Positions 61,688 to 64,000 of a DNA stretch of 64,000 bases are shown here, in pieces; position 1 is the first letter of the stretch, and each line of letters opens with the position of its first letter. The stretch comes from Cavenderia fasciculata (lineage: Eukaryota > Evosea > Eumycetozoa > Acytosteliales > Cavenderiaceae): the NCBI RefSeq assembly GCF_000203815.1, contig NW_004457729.1, forward strand, positions 2,604,674 through 2,668,673. Reading direction: 5' to 3'. Both the position numbers and the translations under genes were made by a program. The notes under the pieces were generated by a model. The model did not search any database. It had not been told where the DNA came from and saw only the letters and a list, made by a program, of their open reading frames with translations.

Positions 61688-64000
61688 ATGGCAGGAGGAG
61701 CAAAATCAAAGAAACCAAAGTTATCAAAGAAGATATCTAAAAAGTATACAACTCACAAGCATTACTATCTCGATACGGCAGAGAATGCAAAGGATCTAAG
61801 TATCCGTAGCAGAGGACAAAAGAGAGATGAAAAGTTTCAAGCAATGTCTGACAAGTACAATGCCTCTCAAAAGAGAAGAGAAGAGTATCTACAGGAACAA
61901 CAGAGAAAGGATATCCTCGATAAACTTCAAAAAGAGTTAAAGACTGGCAGTGCTAGCAAGCACAAACTATTAGACCCAACAGTCCTCAAACAAAAGAATG
62001 ACGACGAAAACATGGAAAACATCTATGAAGTTGGTCCTTCATCTTATCAACTTTTAATGTCATCATTCAAACCAAAAAAGATTGATTCCTCTACAACTAC
62101 TACAAGTACAAGTTCATCAGCTGTTGTTGGAAAGAGAAAACCACAAACTCAACAAGTATCAGATAGTGAAGATGATGACGAAGAAGACGAGGAAGATGAA
62201 CAAGAAGGACAAGATGATGATCAAGAAGAAAGTGGAGAAGAAAATGATATTCAACTTAGTGAAGGTGAAGATGAGGATGAAGAGGTAGAAGGAGAAGAGG
62301 TTGATGAAGATGACCAAGAAGATGATGGTGATCAAGATTTGGATGATGAACAAGATGAAGAAGATGGAGAAGACGACGATGATGAAGAAGAAGAAGAAGA
62401 AGAACAAACATTTGAAGATGTTTATGGATCAGGAAAAAGACAAGCAGAAGAGGATGATACTGAAACTAGAGCAACTCTCAATGAAATGCAAAAGAAAGGA
62501 AAGTTCCAAGTCAACAAAAGAACAGACAACTATTACATGCATTTCAACAGAGATGGAATCGAGGAATGGAGTCAATTGGATGATTTGGTGGAAAAAGGAA
62601 AATCCCTAGAAGGAACATCCTCTGAAATGGATACACTTGGACATTTAATCTCTTCTGGATGTCCATCATACACTACTCTAAAGACCAAACAAAAGGTTTC
62701 ATCACTTCCAACTGAAAAGAACTCATTTGAAGAGTACAACATCAAAAATAGATTACTTAAACCATGGTCAATTACAAAGAAATCAAAAGATAATGGTAAT
62801 AATATCAAACAAAGTTTATTATATGATTTAATATTTATTTATTTATTTATTTCTCATTTATAGATTTATACTTTACAATGCTTCAACAAAAATTATTCCC
62901 AATCATGAATGAATATCGTGATTTATTATACACTGAATCTACACCAAAGAACCATAGATCAATCTATCAATTATATACACTTCATGCAGTTAACCATATT
63001 TTGAAATCAAGAGATCAATTAATGGAAGATAATGTAATCACTAGAGAAGCAGAGGAAAAGAGTCAAGTTGCGTATGTATCACAAACCATTTAATATTAAA
63101 TTGTTTTATTGTTTACTAATATTTCAAATATTGTTCCATTTACTATATATAGTCCTGATCTTAGACATCAAGGTTTTACTAAACCAAAGGTTTTAATTAT
63201 TGTACCATTTAGAAATACAGCAATGGATATTATTAAATTATTATTGAAAATGGTTCCACATCAACAACAAGACGCAAATACAAAGAAATCAAAATTGATT
63301 CACGATTTTACTCTTTTAGATGAAGAGGATAAGGTTAATGGAGCTAAACCTGGTATGTTTGAAAAGAACAAAAGAAACCAATAATTATTTTTCATAATAT
63401 TAATTATTTTTATTTTCTCTAGCCGATTACAAGTATACATTTAGAGATAATATTGATGATTGTTTTAGAATTGGAATTTCATTCAAGAGAAAAGGTGTTC
63501 AATTATTCCAACCATTTTTCCATTCTGATATTATCATTGCCTCACCACTTGGTTTGAGACTTGTAGTTGGTACCGATGGAGACAAGCAACGTGATTATGA
63601 CTTTTTGTCAAGCATTGAAGTTGTCATTGCCGATCAACTCGACACTATTCTCCAACAAAATTGGGATCATATGAATATTATTTTCGATAATTTGAATCGT
63701 ACACCCAAGAAGGATCATGGCACTGATTTCTCACGTGTCAGATTACCAACTTTGGAAGGTTGGGGTAAATACTTTAGACAAACTTTATTATTTGGTTCAA
63801 TTCTTACTCCAGAAATCAATGCCCTATTTAATAGACAATGTTTTAGTACGTATATATTTTAAAAAAAGTCTTAAATATATTTATATTAACCTTCTTTTAA
63901 TTATTATAGATGTATCTGGTAAAATGAGAATCAAGAAAATTAAGGATGGTGAAATTCAAAATGTTATTCCTGAATTGATGCAAACTTTCCATAGAGTTCA
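61688..64000 (+). CDS. utp25: UTP25 (DEF/DIEXF), ribosome biogenesis factor; 5' part
   Basis: Exons 61688-62795, 62864-63071, 63153-63352, 63423-63845 and 63911 to beyond the window. The basic N-terminus (KSKKPKLSKKISKKY) is followed by a long acidic region with Glu/Asp runs (about residues 155-250). The conserved UTP25 core starts with NYYMHFNRDGIEEW and continues with LYTESTPKNHRSIYQLYTLH, DLRHQGFTKPKVLIIVPFRN, FRIGISFKRKGVQLFQPFF, SDIIIASPLGLRL, IEVVIADQLDTILQQNWDH and LPTLEGWGKYFRQTLLFGS. This is a degenerate helicase fold. The protein is part of the SSU processome for 18S rRNA maturation in the nucleolus, and in animals it also steers p53 breakdown. About 680 codons are visible; the final part is outside. 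Confidence 0.95.

Overview
The window is a gene-dense, AT-rich stretch of nuclear DNA from a social amoeba (dictyostelid), probably not Dictyostelium discoideum itself because coding third positions are fairly GC-rich. The signs are short introns with GTAAGT/GTATGT donors and T-rich acceptors, poly-Asn/Gln/Ser tracts in ordinary proteins, TAA-rich stops, and amoebozoan family members such as RhoGAP, GATA and large ankyrin-like proteins. Species is inferred, not shown. I joined exons by reading frame and splice signals; all joins are predictions from the DNA alone.

Left part (1-14.3 kb): the 3' end of an unknown gene; a tiny two-exon secreted 8-Cys peptide (1069-1402); a vezatin-like membrane protein (minus, 1454-4356); a RhoGAP/beta-propeller protein (4761-7930) with an unusually long first intron; Integrator subunit 11 (8345-10500); two abutting intronless ORFs of bacterial look, one with an ADP-ribosyltransferase-type, toxin-like core (10643-12154); and the lysosomal protein CLN3 (12696-14310).

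Centre-left (14.7-27.3 kb): a cluster of five secreted or surface proteins. Two are large paralogues in opposite orientation, each with signal peptide, beta-helix repeats, PA14-like domain, Cys knots and a MACPF (perforin-like) domain. Next to them lie two small secreted paralogues and a probable GPI-anchored protein. The three upstream regions of this cluster each carry one copy of a near-palindromic motif, consensus TTGCMTACGTRRNC, 240-350 bp from the starts. This looks like a co-regulated, previously undescribed secreted module and is the main find.

Middle (27.8-42.1 kb): a UBE2E-type E2 enzyme, then a 4.9 kb gene-poor tract leading to a GATA transcription factor; a low-complexity protein ending in SKL; the ribosome recycling factor ABCE1; a LIM protein built of 31-residue repeats; and an RRM protein of the plant BPA1 type.

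Right part (42.3-64 kb): a Wee1 kinase with a perfect E2F-type palindrome upstream; two members of the dictyostelid ankyrin-like family; an arrestin-domain protein; Arf1; a broken unknown gene; VAC14 (PIKfyve scaffold); and the 5' part of UTP25 (ribosome biogenesis), which runs off the end. Most of these are housekeeping genes with no functional link to each other. No tRNA, rRNA, CRISPR or transposon was recognised.
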